From Pseudobutyrivibrio sp. 49 (GTDB lineage Bacteria; Bacillota; Clostridia; Lachnospirales; Lachnospiraceae), in NCBI RefSeq assembly GCF_900100545.1, contig NZ_FNDP01000002.1:1-64000 (forward strand): a stretch of DNA of 64,000 bases, written 5' to 3'. The notes under the pieces are model-generated. The model was not told the DNA's origin, did no database searches, and saw only the letters and a program-made list of their open reading frames with translations. Positions 18,440 to 25,754 of this stretch are shown piece by piece. Numbering within the stretch: position 1 is the first letter of the stretch; every line of letters begins with the position of its first letter. The position numbers and the translations under genes are program-made.

Positions 18440-18488
18440 CACCTCATCAGTCACCTAAAGGTGACAGCTTTCCCTCAAGGGGAAGCCT
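18440..18488. repeat. Double-hairpin interspersed repeat (REP-like)
   Basis: Two adjacent palindromes: GTCACCT-aa-AGGTGAC (18450-18465) and GCTTTCCC-tcaa-GGGGAAGC (18467-18486). The right end supplies the TAG stop of the gene at 18487, and the left end supplies the GAGGTG ribosome site of the gene starting at 18434. A half copy occurs at 15968-15986. Palindromic elements of this style are scattered between genes in many Clostridia, from general familiarity. Confidence 0.75.
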
Positions 18489-21400
18489 AGTCAACCTTCC
18501 ATGAACCTGTTTCTACGTCAAATCTCTGCACTCCGCCACGTGAGTAGCCGTCCTCCACTGTAAGGGACTCTGCAATCTCAGGTGTTAAAGTGCCAGCTGC
18601 AATTATATCATAGAATAAATCTTCTACAAGTGCCGAGTCTGTGACCTGCTCCTCCGCCATGTGCTTAGTAGAAATAGCATACTGAATGACATAATCCAAA
18701 ATACCCTTCTGGAGCTGTTTTACTTCGTCGCTGACATAGTCATCTCCCTTGAAGGATGGCTTTGGCTTGCCATTTTCCATAGTAAAATTAATAAGCTGGC
18801 CAAATGGCGCAGATAAAGCATTCTCAAGGAATAGCTGATATCTCATCAGCTTGCTGTCATCTATCAGACGTCTGTCTTTAATTTCAAAAATTGCATCAGC
18901 CTTACCGCCGATTCGCTCTGGCTTATTAGAATGAAGAGCTAGATAATGTCCTCTAATATCACGTCCTGTAAGCTTCATAAGGAAGTATTGAATTGTTCCT
19001 GAAAAGCCTACATCTACAACTGCAATATCCTTTGAAGTAGCAAGAAAATCCTCGGCATAATTCAGATATGCAGTCTTTTCTGTGGAAGCCTTGGCAAAAA
19101 TCTCTGCCTTATATGGCTCTAAGGCCGCCATCAATTCCTCTGGCTTTGTCTCGTAGTCAAATTCACGGTCAGCATCATCAGCGTGAAGCTCCAGTCCGAA
19201 GCGCTCCACAAGAAGATTGCTAAAGGTACCCTGATATTTCTGAGAGACAAGCTCTCTGATATCTTCATCATTTTCAAGAGCTGGTACTGCACAGGCTCTG
19301 CGTGAGGTAAGGAAATAATGGATATCTGGAACCTGGATTCCCTTTCCCTGACAGTAGCCACGGATGAGCTGCTCCAGCATATAGCCTTCGCGGGCCAAAA
19401 GCAGTAATCTCTCGCCACTCCTTTTATTTTCCTCAACTACCCACTCAATGAAACGGGCCATAAGAGGACCCATAGTGGTGTAGCCCATGTCATACATATT
19501 CCTAAAGTGAAGCTTTCCATGCTCATCAAAGGCAAATGGAGAATTGAAGATACCTCCATTTATGGCCTGTCCTACAACTACCGAGTCAGCCAGACTTCTC
19601 TTTGCAAGCTTATCAAAATAAGCAAAATCAGAAAGCACAAGTAAATCACGTGGATTCAGCACAATATGAGTAGCCACATGTCTATCCATAAGAATCTGTG
19701 AGTCTGAACGGAAGTTATCTCCTACGTGGATAAAGGTGTTTGCAGGCACATTTGAAAGTACCAAATTCCACATAGAACCATCATCCTTGCGTGCGCCTAC
19801 CTCGCAGGAAATCAAAAGCTCATCATAATAAGCTATGCCACACTTGTGTAATAATCCCACAACCTCCACGCGGTTAAGGTACATGTCACTGACGAGGATA
19901 ACACGCTTGCCCATTGATTTCAGAGCATTGTAAACCTCCACCATGTCCTTTCTAGGAATGCATACTGCAGTCTCCACTTCGATTTCCAGCTTCTTAATAT
20001 CCATGGCGATATCGCCAATAGTCTTGTCCTTGGAAACCTCTACATAAATCTTATCGATTGTAGTAAGCGCGCCATACTGGGCGGTAGCAGCTGCTTCAGC
20101 TGATTTTCTAAGCTTAACAAAATCTACCTGCTTGCCAAATTTATTAGCGATAGCTTTCTCCACGATTCTAAACACATCATCAGGCTCATAAACTGTTCTG
20201 GTGATAAGTGTATCGAAAATATCAAATGAAATAGTCTCGTATGCAGAAAGCTTCATAATAAGAAGCTCCTTGTCCACCTTGAAATTGCTAAAGAATGGAC
20301 GAAGACTCTTATTTACCTGCGTATCCTTGTCCTCTAAGTAGAGGATGTAATCGTCATAACCCTGCTTTCTTGAAACAAATGGAAGGATGCGCTCCAAGGC
20401 GTGAGCAAGTGTGCCATCTGTCTGACCTGCTTCCTCAGGGAAATCCTCGTAGGTATAACCGTGGTCGAAGACTGGCTTTAAAGCATCCGTACGCGCCCAG
20501 AAGAAGGAGCCTGCTGGATAATTGAATACAGAAGGCATATCGCCAAGGTCGTACTCAGCAAAAAGCTGCTGACCCAGTCCTGCATTTGCAAGCCATGAGT
20601 AGGCAATCATTGGCACTTCCTCATGAATATCTGGGTATACCAAACCTGCATTTTTATTCTTAAATAAATCAAATATAGAATTAACTTTCTCAGGAGAGCC
20701 TAATAAAATCTCTAAAGAAAACTGTCTCCAGCCGTCCTTTTCCTGACCTGAGTAAAGTGATTTCTTACTATGTACATGAAGGAAATAATCGTGCTGCTTT
20801 ATCTCCTCAGCAAAAGCTACGTAAAGTGGCGCAAGGTCTCGTCCTCTGTTCTGAAGAGGGCGCACAACGGTCTTGTTTGCCATTTTAAGTTCCTTCAGAC
20901 CTGCCTTAATCACATTAATGTCTGCATCAGGCTGACAGGAAATGTAAAGATCAAAGCGGAATGGGATATTTGAGAAGTAGCTTACAAACTCTGGCAATAA
21001 ATCCACATAGAAAAGATGAAGATGCACTGCAACAGAAGGCGCTTCCTCTCCTCTGGTCACAGCTTTCTTAGCTTCTTTTGCCGCAAGCTTCGCAGCCTTC
21101 TTAGCTTCCTTCTCCGCTCTTTTTGCATCCCTGGCTGGGCTTGGCTTTCCACGAAGAAAAGATGTGAAAGCTCGAATACTCTCTAAAGTTTTGTAGCCTC
21201 TGGTATTAACAGTGTTATCGTATATTGTGCGAAGCTGCGCATTTACAGCCTCGATATTTCTGATGTGAACATCCTTTGCAGCAATCAGTTCCTGAAGCTG
21301 CTTTATCTGGTAATCACGACTGGCAATAGCAAAATCAGTGCTGGTCTTACTGCGTCCTTCAGCGTGTTCTCTAAGCTCCTTAAGATTCTTCACATCCTTG

Positions 21401-22017
21401 AAGCAGTATTTGCTCTGGAAGTGATCCTCCATCTTTTGGTACTCTGCCTTTTCTTCATCAGAAATGGCTACCAGATTGCCCGGAAGTTCGCTGAATTTAA
21501 CCACACGGTAAAGCATGTAATTGATTGGAATAGGGAAATCAAAAGTCCATTCGTAATCAATAATCTGCCATCCTTTATCAGTCTTGATAATGTTATCAAA
21601 AATTAAATCTATATCTAAGAATTGACTAGCAAGCACTCCTCTAGGCAAGTCTACATGTCCGAAGACTTTCTCGAACTCTGGTGTGCTTACAAACTCACTG
21701 GCCTTTGGGATAAAGGCAGCCTTTACTGCTGCAAGGAAATCCTCTGCATCAGCTGCGGTAAGATGCTGTCCCTGAAGGAATTCGCTTTCGATAGAATCTC
21801 CAACAAGCTTACTGTCATTTACGCAAAAATCAGAGCCCTGCAGTAATTCCTGCAAGCCTCTGTAGCTATTAAATACTCTATGAATATGCTCCACAGCCTC
21901 CGAGTCGTAAGGCCTTTTCACAACAACCTTTGTGCCGTCACGCTCTACAATATCTGTGATGATGTTATATTTTGGGTTTCTCTCATTGGAGAGCTTCTCG
22001 TATAGTAATCGTTCCAT
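18487..22017 (-). CDS. Kinase-like / coiled-coil / RgpF / HAD multidomain glycan protein
   Basis: 1176 residues in four parts. (1) Residues 1-205 resemble an APH/WbdD-type kinase: Lys34 in KVVVKRP, Asp137-x4-Asn142 in DIDLIFDNII as a catalytic loop, and Asp154 in QIIDYEWTFDFPIP as the DFG-type Asp. (2) 230-325 is helical and Ala/Lys-rich, probably coiled coil. (3) 328-585 is a rhamnan synthesis F (RgpF) domain with NRGRDLAPLY and FLHVHSKKS. (4) 590-800 is a HAD domain: FDIFDTLITR with Asp599/Asp602, VILVSDMYLNR and HVGDNFRSDS; 800-1176 is the conserved tail that usually follows it. The start follows the methyltransferase-like gene by 3 bases with almost no ribosome site, so translation is coupled. 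It probably assembles or terminates the Wzt-exported glycan. Confidence 0.75.
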   Translation of the reverse strand: MERLLYEKLSNERNPKYNIITDIVERDGTKVVVKRPYDSEAVEHIHRVFNSYRGLQELLQGSDFCVNDSKLVGDSIESEFLQGQHLTAADAEDFLAAVKAAFIPKASEFVSTPEFEKVFGHVDLPRGVLASQFLDIDLIFDNIIKTDKGWQIIDYEWTFDFPIPINYMLYRVVKFSELPGNLVAISDEEKAEYQKMEDHFQSKYCFKDVKNLKELREHAEGRSKTSTDFAIASRDYQIKQLQELIAAKDVHIRNIEAVNAQLRTIYDNTVNTRGYKTLESIRAFTSFLRGKPSPARDAKRAEKEAKKAAKLAAKEAKKAVTRGEEAPSVAVHLHLFYVDLLPEFVSYFSNIPFRFDLYISCQPDADINVIKAGLKELKMANKTVVRPLQNRGRDLAPLYVAFAEEIKQHDYFLHVHSKKSLYSGQEKDGWRQFSLEILLGSPEKVNSIFDLFKNKNAGLVYPDIHEEVPMIAYSWLANAGLGQQLFAEYDLGDMPSVFNYPAGSFFWARTDALKPVFDHGYTYEDFPEEAGQTDGTLAHALERILPFVSRKQGYDDYILYLEDKDTQVNKSLRPFFSNFKVDKELLIMKLSAYETISFDIFDTLITRTVYEPDDVFRIVEKAIANKFGKQVDFVKLRKSAEAAATAQYGALTTIDKIYVEVSKDKTIGDIAMDIKKLEIEVETAVCIPRKDMVEVYNALKSMGKRVILVSDMYLNRVEVVGLLHKCGIAYYDELLISCEVGARKDDGSMWNLVLSNVPANTFIHVGDNFRSDSQILMDRHVATHIVLNPRDLLVLSDFAYFDKLAKRSLADSVVVGQAINGGIFNSPFAFDEHGKLHFRNMYDMGYTTMGPLMARFIEWVVEENKRSGERLLLLAREGYMLEQLIRGYCQGKGIQVPDIHYFLTSRRACAVPALENDEDIRELVSQKYQGTFSNLLVERFGLELHADDADREFDYETKPEELMAALEPYKAEIFAKASTEKTAYLNYAEDFLATSKDIAVVDVGFSGTIQYFLMKLTGRDIRGHYLALHSNKPERIGGKADAIFEIKDRRLIDDSKLMRYQLFLENALSAPFGQLINFTMENGKPKPSFKGDDYVSDEVKQLQKGILDYVIQYAISTKHMAEEQVTDSALVEDLFYDIIAAGTLTPEIAESLTVEDGYSRGGVQRFDVETGSWKVD

Positions 22018-22020
22018 TTT

Positions 22021-22509
22021 TTATTTAGCAATGAGCAGATAGTCGCCTGCTCCTCCCCCTAAATAATCCTCTGCATATATTTCTGTAGTGAATAAATAAT
22101 CAGGGCTCACTCTGAAAGTAGTGATGTCATTGAAGCCCGCTTCCTTCAAAAGGTTCTTAATAAAGTTTGAAAGTCTGTCCTTTTCAGAGAAGGCATACAC
22201 CAGTCTGCCGCCCTCTGACAGATGTTTCTTCAAGGTGGAAGGTGTCTCTGAAAGGTGCCCTAGATTGATAATTATATTAAATCTTTCTTTAACTTCTTCG
22301 ATGGAATCTTCCATGGCTACAGTAACCTGAGCAGCCTGCTCCTGAAGCCACTCTACAATAGACTCACAGTCTGGCTGAATAATCAACACGCTGTCTCCCT
22401 TTGTGATTCCAACTGGAGAAAGAACATTACTCCTCATATGGCTGAGATTTTCAATTGCATCAATGGTTCCGGCTTCAAAGATCTGTCTATTATACTTTTC
22501 TTGTATCAT
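22021..22509 (-). CDS. Degenerate SAM-methyltransferase-like protein
   Basis: 162 residues matching the two ends of a larger class-I methyltransferase domain that in other Clostridia precedes a kinase-like domain. ENLSHMRSNVLSP marks the start of the fold, GGRLVYAFSEKDRLSNF the later strands, and SPDYLFTTEIYAEDYL the end. The SAM-binding glycine motif expected near residue 43 is replaced by DSVLIIQPDCES, and the middle of the fold is shortened. I infer that it is catalytically dead or altered. AAGGAGAG precedes the ATG. It lies 18 bases after wzt and 3 bases before the kinase-like gene, so the three are one operon. A functional but unusual methyltransferase remains possible. Confidence 0.6.
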   Translation of the reverse strand: MIQEKYNRQIFEAGTIDAIENLSHMRSNVLSPVGITKGDSVLIIQPDCESIVEWLQEQAAQVTVAMEDSIEEVKERFNIIINLGHLSETPSTLKKHLSEGGRLVYAFSEKDRLSNFIKNLLKEAGFNDITTFRVSPDYLFTTEIYAEDYLGGGAGDYLLIAK

Positions 22510-22527
22510 AGGCTCTCTCTCCTTAAA

Positions 22528-23838
22528 TCAATCTTTAACTTTTGTTACAGTAACCTTTGAATTCATATCATAATATCCAACAGTGTTCTTCGTGCTAACA
22601 ACTGTGATATTCATAACATCGTAAAGTCTGTGATATGCTACGAAATCCACTCCGTCATAACCTGTGCAGCTGATAGACATCAGGTACTCACCGCCCTGCA
22701 TATCCATCTTCTGAGTGAAGGTAGCCACGTATTCGCTGCCTTCCTTGCAAAGTCCCACATCGCACTTTTCGTACATGGTGTTAGTGCCTGTTACATCAAT
22801 TCCCTTAAGAGTCTTGAATGTAAGTGTGAAGATTGGATTCTCGATATCTGTATTGAAGTGCACCTTTGACTTAACTGTAAAGGTGCTGCCCTTCATAATG
22901 GCGTTGGTGTAATTGCCATTGTCATCGATAACTGCAAAATCAACAATGCTGGCTCTGCCATCGCCGTACTCATTAACGTTTGGATTAATCTGGTAGTTGG
23001 ACTTCCAGTTTGTAGAGCCTGTCTGCTCTGACTGGCCGCCATCTGCTGTGCCGTCAGTGTTAAAGGCATCTGCCAAATCTACCTTGCTGGAAAGAACTGG
23101 CTCCTGTCCAACAAGAATCTTTTTATAGATATCAATCATATCCTTTGGTGTGCCCTCAGCCACCTTATCACCCTTGTTGATAAGAACTGCTCTGTCGCAG
23201 TATTTGCTAATGGCGCCCAAATCGTGGGATACGAAAAGAATAGTCTTTCCGGCTGCCTTGAACTCCTCAAACTTCTTGTAGCACTTTGCCTGGAAGAAAA
23301 CATCACCTACAGAAAGGGCCTCATCTACGATAAGGATTTCTGGATCGATGTTGATGGCTACTGCAAATGCCAAACGGACAAACATACCTGAAGAGTATGT
23401 CTTAACTGGCTGGAATACGAAATCTCCGATATCTGCGAAGCTAAGAATGTCATCCAGCTTTGCATCGATTTCTTCCTTGCTATAGCCAAGCATAGTTCCG
23501 TTCAAATATATATTTTCAATTCCTGTGTATTCCTGATTAAAACCTGCTCCCAGCTCAAGGAGTGCTGAGATTCTGCCATCTACGTGCACATCACCCTTCG
23601 TAGGGGAAAGTACACCTGTAATAATCTTTAAAATGGTGGACTTTCCAGAACCGTTAGTACCGATAAGTCCTACACATTCTCCCTGCTTTACAGCAAAGGA
23701 CATATCTTTAAGAGCATAATGCTCCTTATAATTCTTCCTTCTGGTGAGGCCCAGAGTATCAGCTACTCTCGCCTTATTGCTATCGAAAAGCTTGTAGACC
23801 TTGTCTACGTGATTAACCTCTATAACGTAATCGCTCAT
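22528..23838 (-). CDS. wzt: Polysaccharide ABC exporter ATPase with C-terminal carbohydrate-binding domain
   Basis: 436 residues. The ABC domain has Walker A GTNGSGKST (60-68), signature YSSGMFVRLAFA (149-160) and Walker B ILIVDEAL (168-175), the TagH/Wzt subtype. Residues about 290-436 form an extra beta-sandwich domain (GDGRASIVDFAVIDDNGN opens it) like the Wzt C-terminal domain, which in E. coli O8/O9a binds the modified chain end. Together with the permease at 24939-25754 it would export a finished undecaprenyl-linked polymer. It has its own extended -10 promoter (23867-23875) just behind a terminator, and leads into the methyltransferase-like and kinase-like genes. Confidence 0.92.
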   Translation of the reverse strand: MSDYVIEVNHVDKVYKLFDSNKARVADTLGLTRRKNYKEHYALKDMSFAVKQGECVGLIGTNGSGKSTILKIITGVLSPTKGDVHVDGRISALLELGAGFNQEYTGIENIYLNGTMLGYSKEEIDAKLDDILSFADIGDFVFQPVKTYSSGMFVRLAFAVAINIDPEILIVDEALSVGDVFFQAKCYKKFEEFKAAGKTILFVSHDLGAISKYCDRAVLINKGDKVAEGTPKDMIDIYKKILVGQEPVLSSKVDLADAFNTDGTADGGQSEQTGSTNWKSNYQINPNVNEYGDGRASIVDFAVIDDNGNYTNAIMKGSTFTVKSKVHFNTDIENPIFTLTFKTLKGIDVTGTNTMYEKCDVGLCKEGSEYVATFTQKMDMQGGEYLMSISCTGYDGVDFVAYHRLYDVMNITVVSTKNTVGYYDMNSKVTVTKVKD

Positions 23839-23866
23839 ATCGTCTCCTATGTTGCTATATGAGTCA

Positions 23867-23875
23867 ATTCTACCA
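23867..23875 (-). promoter_or_regulatory. Extended -10 promoter for wzt
   Basis: TGGTAGAAT on the minus strand is an extended -10 (TGn plus TAGAAT), about 30 bases before the wzt start and directly after the terminator of the GDPD gene. No good -35 is seen. A very similar TGGTAAAAT precedes the GDPD gene. Confidence 0.45.
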
Positions 23876-23882
23876 TAATTTC

Positions 23883-23945
23883 AAAAAAAAGGACACCGGT
23901 TTCCCGATGCCCTCTTTTATCTCAGGTGACCCCAACACCTGAGAT
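23883..23945 (-). terminator. Paired hairpins terminating the GDPD gene
   Basis: On the minus strand a perfect 10-bp stem (ATCTCAGGTG, 23919-23945) comes first, then a 9-bp GC-rich stem (GGGCATCGG, 23912-23891) followed by eight T residues. The second is a standard intrinsic terminator. It separates GDPD from wzt. Confidence 0.8.
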
Positions 23946-23984
23946 GGGTGAAAATTTAGCTTTATAATCATGGCGACTACATGG

Positions 23985-24806
23985 TTATTGAATTTCCACG
24001 TAGTCAGTGATTACGCCGTCAACACCAAGACGCTGCAGAGATAACATCTGCCCTTTTGTCTCTGGTGCATAAGAATAAACCTTTCCCCCTGCTTCATGAA
24101 TAGCTCTTACGGTTCTAGGTGTAAGAGTCTTCATGTTAATTCCATAGTACTCAGCTGGGTATTTGGTAGGAAGTGTAGATTTTCCAAAGGATGCCAGTTT
24201 CATAATTGGCTGATTTGGATTAATCTCCTTAATTCCTGACAGATAGTCATAATTAAATGATAAAAATACTACCTTGTCCAAAAGTCCGTATTGCTGAACC
24301 TTTTCATATACTTGACCTGCGAATGCTGGATCTTCTCCAATATCCTTCAATTCGCAGAATATACGCATATTTGTAGACTGTAACAGATTTAATACCTGAT
24401 CCAGTGTTGGAATTCGCTCCTTGGCATATTCCTTGTCATACCATGCCCCTGCATCGAGCTCCAAAAGCTCTTCGTAGGTATGGTCTGCAATTGTTGTTTC
24501 TCCGCCGTCAACCTTCTCTAACGTATCATCGTGATAGATTACAAGCTCTCCATCTTTTGTCTTTCTTACATCAAACTCTACCGTTTTAGCCCCGTGTGCA
24601 TAAGCCCCCGCAAAAGCACTAAGGGTATTCTCCGGATAGGCTCCCGAGTATCCTCTATGAGCCACTACCTGAACTACAATATCTTCATCAGCATCAGCTG
24701 GTAAATAATTGAATTCATTGCAGAATGCAAAAGAACAAAGCAAGGCGACCATGCTGATTGCGACGGTTCTCCCTACTCTAGAAAATAACTTACCCCTCAT
24801 ACGCAA
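23985..24806 (-). CDS. Glycerophosphodiester phosphodiesterase, membrane-anchored
   Basis: 273 residues with an N-terminal membrane or signal segment (about 12-31) and a GDPD TIM-barrel domain. The active-site residues are clear: His50-Arg51 in VVAHRGYSG, Glu77 and Asp79 in KTVEFDVRKTKDGE, and His92 in VIYHDDT. It cleaves glycerophosphodiesters to glycerol-3-phosphate and an alcohol, acting outside the membrane and perhaps on glycerol-phosphate teichoic acid or lipid head groups. It is flanked by strong terminators on both sides and has its own promoter, so it is an independent unit lying between wzm and wzt. Confidence 0.92.
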   Translation of the reverse strand: MRMRGKLFSRVGRTVAISMVALLCSFAFCNEFNYLPADADEDIVVQVVAHRGYSGAYPENTLSAFAGAYAHGAKTVEFDVRKTKDGELVIYHDDTLEKVDGGETTIADHTYEELLELDAGAWYDKEYAKERIPTLDQVLNLLQSTNMRIFCELKDIGEDPAFAGQVYEKVQQYGLLDKVVFLSFNYDYLSGIKEINPNQPIMKLASFGKSTLPTKYPAEYYGINMKTLTPRTVRAIHEAGGKVYSYAPETKGQMLSLQRLGVDGVITDYVEIQ

Positions 24807-24830
24807 GTCCCCCCTTCTCTAGCTAGTTAT

Positions 24831-24839
24831 ATTTTACCA
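24831..24839 (-). promoter_or_regulatory. Extended -10 promoter for the GDPD gene
   Basis: TGGTAAAAT on the minus strand, 25 bases upstream of the ATG and just after the terminator of the wzm gene. The -35 region is not convincing. Confidence 0.45.
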
Positions 24840-24871
24840 TATCGCCGCAATTTCAACTCTAAATTGAGCAC

Positions 24872-24904
24872 AAAAAAATGCCCGAAATCATCGGGCATTT
24901 TTTA
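24872..24904. terminator. Terminator after wzm
   Basis: AAAAAAATGCCCGA-aatca-TCGGGCATTTTTT is a near-perfect hairpin with T-runs on both strands, 34 bases after the wzm stop codon. Confidence 0.85.
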
Positions 24905-24938
24905 TGCACAATTCAGCTTGTTAGTTACTGGCTTATTA

Positions 24939-25754
24939 TTATAAAACATCCGCAAATTGAGACTGTAATTTTTTGAATACATGTGTACCTAATATAAACA
25001 CGAGGGCTGTGAAAACCCAGAAGTAGGCTGTTAGTACTGGACGTGTCCAGAATCCAGTCTGTCCTATGATACTGTCGCGGTATCCGCTGGTGATGTAGAA
25101 CATTGGATTAAGCTTGAGCACATAGTTAAGCCAAAGAGGAATTGAACCCTTATGCACCATATAATCAAAGTTCCACATGATTGGGGTAGCCCAAATACCT
25201 ACCTGAAGGAAGATATTAATGAGCTGAGCCATATCCTTAAAAAATACACAAAGTGCACTGGTGAGATAAATCAATCCAATAACCAGCACCATCATAGCGG
25301 CAGAATAATAAATGCACTGGAAAATATACGGTGTGAATCCAAAGCCATAAAGAAAGGCTACCAAAAGTGTGAATAACACGAAAAAGCCATGCACAATCAA
25401 AGATGAAACTGCCTTTACGATAGGAAGCACATTAATTGGAAATACAACCTTCTTAACCAGATAATTGTACTCATGAAGTACCACTGTTCCAGCTGAGAGC
25501 ACCTCACTGAAATAGAACCAGGATACAATACCAGCTGAAAGCCAAAGTACAAATGGTGCATCAATACCGCCCTTTGTACCCTGAGTGCCCTGACTTAATG
25601 CCTTGTCAAAAACAATCCAATACACAAGCACTGTGATGACAGGCTGTACAAAAGCCCATATAACTCCGAGAGTGGAGCCTGCAAACTTCTGTTTAAAATC
25701 GTTCTTGGCAAGCTTTGTTATTAACTTTCTGTTTTTGATGATATCATTAATCAT
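24939..25754 (-). CDS. wzm: Polysaccharide ABC exporter permease
   Basis: 271 residues with six membrane helices, an ABC-2 permease of the Wzm/TagG type. Diagnostic segments are DFKQKFAGSTLGVIWAFVQP near the N-terminus (amphipathic interface helix) and LNPMFYITSGYRDSI near the C-terminus. It forms the channel for the polymer handled by Wzt. Its start overlaps the stop of the GT-C-like gene by 8 bases. A terminator follows, so wzm and wzt are in separate transcripts, an unusual arrangement. Confidence 0.92.
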   Translation of the reverse strand: MINDIIKNRKLITKLAKNDFKQKFAGSTLGVIWAFVQPVITVLVYWIVFDKALSQGTQGTKGGIDAPFVLWLSAGIVSWFYFSEVLSAGTVVLHEYNYLVKKVVFPINVLPIVKAVSSLIVHGFFVLFTLLVAFLYGFGFTPYIFQCIYYSAAMMVLVIGLIYLTSALCVFFKDMAQLINIFLQVGIWATPIMWNFDYMVHKGSIPLWLNYVLKLNPMFYITSGYRDSIIGQTGFWTRPVLTAYFWVFTALVFILGTHVFKKLQSQFADVL

